From contig CAVSES010000002.1 of the NCBI GenBank assembly GCA_963727045.1, forward strand, positions 2,046,001-2,110,000: a stretch of 64,000 nt of DNA, given 5' to 3'. A program made the translations under genes and the position numbers. How positions within the stretch are numbered: the first letter of the stretch is position 1; each line of letters starts with the position of its first letter. The stretch is from Bog-1198 sp963727045. Its GTDB lineage: Bacteria > Pseudomonadota > Gammaproteobacteria > Steroidobacterales > Steroidobacteraceae. Of the stretch, positions 63,203 through 64,000 are shown one piece after another. Below the pieces are notes generated by a model. It did not search any database, was not told the origin of the DNA, and was given only the letters and a program-made list of their open reading frames with translations.

Positions 63203-63305
63203 TCCCTAAGTTCTTGTATCGTCTGTTAACGCCTGTGCTGGCGCACGTTTTATTACATAAGTCCCGGAATCGCAAGCACTGGCGGGCAAACAGGTCCCCT
63301 TAAGG

Positions 63306-63941
63306 TTACAGCCAATACGAACCGAGAGTCATGAGCCGGGAGGTCAGGCGCATCGCCGTCTCCACCGGAATCGGCAGCACTCTGCCCCCGAGCGAGGTCG
63401 CCTTGGCGCCGTGGGCCATTTCATCGTGCGTCATTTGCTCGAGAATGGCCCGGCTGCGCCGATCGGCACCGCCCAGGCGATTCATGTGTCCGCGTAAATG
63501 CGATTCGACCTGCCGCTCGGTCTCCGCGACGAAGCCAAGGCTCGTCCCTGAACCGAGGGCGCCGGCAAGGGCGCCAATCGCGAAAGAACCCGCATACCAT
63601 AAGGGATTAAGGACGCTGGTGCGGCCGCCGAGTTCCTTGAGCCTGAGCTCGCACCACGCGAGATGGTCGTTTTCCTCAGCCGCGGCATGCCGCATCGCGG
63701 AGGAGATCGCGGGGTCATCCGCGGTCAAGGCCTGCCCTTGGTACAGCGCCTGCGCAGCCACCTCCCCGGCGTGGTTCACCCGCATCAAACGGACGGATTC
63801 GGCCCGCTGCGCCTCCTGAAGCGCCTCCCCCTCGACGGAGGGCGCCGGCCGGGAAGGGCAGGCCGGGGTACTTAAGACTTTGATTGCCTTATCTATTTCC
63901 CCCAGGACGCGGTCGGCCAAGTCAAAACTGCGGGAATTCAT
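63306..63941 (-). CDS. coq7: 2-polyprenyl-3-methyl-6-methoxy-1,4-benzoquinone monooxygenase Coq7
   Basis: Coq7 performs the last ring hydroxylation in ubiquinone synthesis at the inner membrane. From the ATG at 63941 the product has 211 residues; a GTG at 63947 is an alternative. The ferritin-like di-iron ligands are present in two repeats: Glu in NHAGEVAAQALY, EENDH, Glu in VAETERQVESHLRGH and DEMAH. A perfect -10 box lies just upstream. Confidence 0.93.
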   Translation of the reverse strand: MNSRSFDLADRVLGEIDKAIKVLSTPACPSRPAPSVEGEALQEAQRAESVRLMRVNHAGEVAAQALYQGQALTADDPAISSAMRHAAAEENDHLAWCELRLKELGGRTSVLNPLWYAGSFAIGALAGALGSGTSLGFVAETERQVESHLRGHMNRLGGADRRSRAILEQMTHDEMAHGAKATSLGGRVLPIPVETAMRLTSRLMTLGSYWL

Positions 63942-63952
63942 CAGCACACTAT

Positions 63953-63958
63953 ATTATA
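63953..63958 (-). promoter_or_regulatory. -10 element of coq7
   Basis: The minus strand has a perfect TATAAT 12 bases before the coq7 ATG, so transcription would start at most a few bases ahead of it. There is no ribosome-binding site. The -35 position is GC-rich and unconvincing. Confidence 0.45.
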
Positions 63959-64000
63959 GGTGCGTCTCGGGTGGAGCAGGGCTGGCGTCTGTGGCCGGCG

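Noticed and set aside
63225..63260. Possible Crp autoregulatory site (tgtgctggcgcacg) upstream of the crp-like gene
   Set aside because: The TGTG and GCAC halves are five bases apart, not the eight needed for TGTGA-N6-TCACA.

Overview
The window is a GC-rich, densely coded chromosomal segment of a Gammaproteobacterium. Three things suggest a Steroidobacteraceae/Nevskiales-like relative: the conserved order holA-nadD-rsfS-rlmH-maf-rng-yhdP-nit-tldD, a Crp/Vfr-type regulator, and many exported peptidases and a TonB-dependent receptor. This placement is inference from gene content. I saw no rRNA or tRNA genes, CRISPR array, insertion sequence or prophage gene.

Region 1 (1-8349) starts inside a tricorn-type S41 protease. 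It continues with a small ABM-fold protein, an FMN-dependent 2-hydroxyacid dehydrogenase, and a minus-strand apbE-aldo/keto reductase pair. A MASE1-PAS histidine kinase faces that pair, and a secreted FMN-binding protein plus a four-helix membrane protein sit behind a Fur box. Region 2 (8292-13237) has a GNAT acetyltransferase, the stump of a second tricorn protease, a hit-pip pair, and a feoA-feoB operon with its own Fur box. The two Fur-boxed units can be read together as extracytoplasmic Fe(III) reduction by a flavinylated system, followed by Fe(II) import through FeoB.

Region 3 (13131-19449) is a tripartite RND efflux operon and a DUF1810 gene. Region 4 (19490-32411) is a catabolic island. 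It holds a MarR gene divergent from a two-gene indolepyruvate oxidoreductase, then a six-gene operon: a fused 2-aminobenzoyl-CoA monooxygenase/reductase, SDR, MarR, enoyl-CoA hydratase, acyl-CoA dehydrogenase and RidA. The operon closes at two tandem hairpins shared with a convergent TonB-dependent receptor. No aryl-CoA ligase lies in the island, so the source of the CoA thioester is open.

Region 5 (32412-38939) holds a ParB-like protein overlapping a SulP transporter, an S9 peptidase with an enoyl-CoA hydratase, and a nitronate monooxygenase. Region 6 (38930-49825) is the conserved housekeeping string, in which yhdP carries a one-base frameshift. Region 7 (50058-63958) has an acyltransferase, an M28 peptidase with a second one-base frameshift, two small unknown genes, an AAA-FHA fusion, purK-purE, darP, pmbA, a YihY membrane protein, purC, a djlA-like gene, rpe, a Crp-family regulator with an acidic repeat-encoded tail, and coq7.

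Both frameshifts are single-base changes, so sequencing or assembly error is at least as likely as real gene loss.
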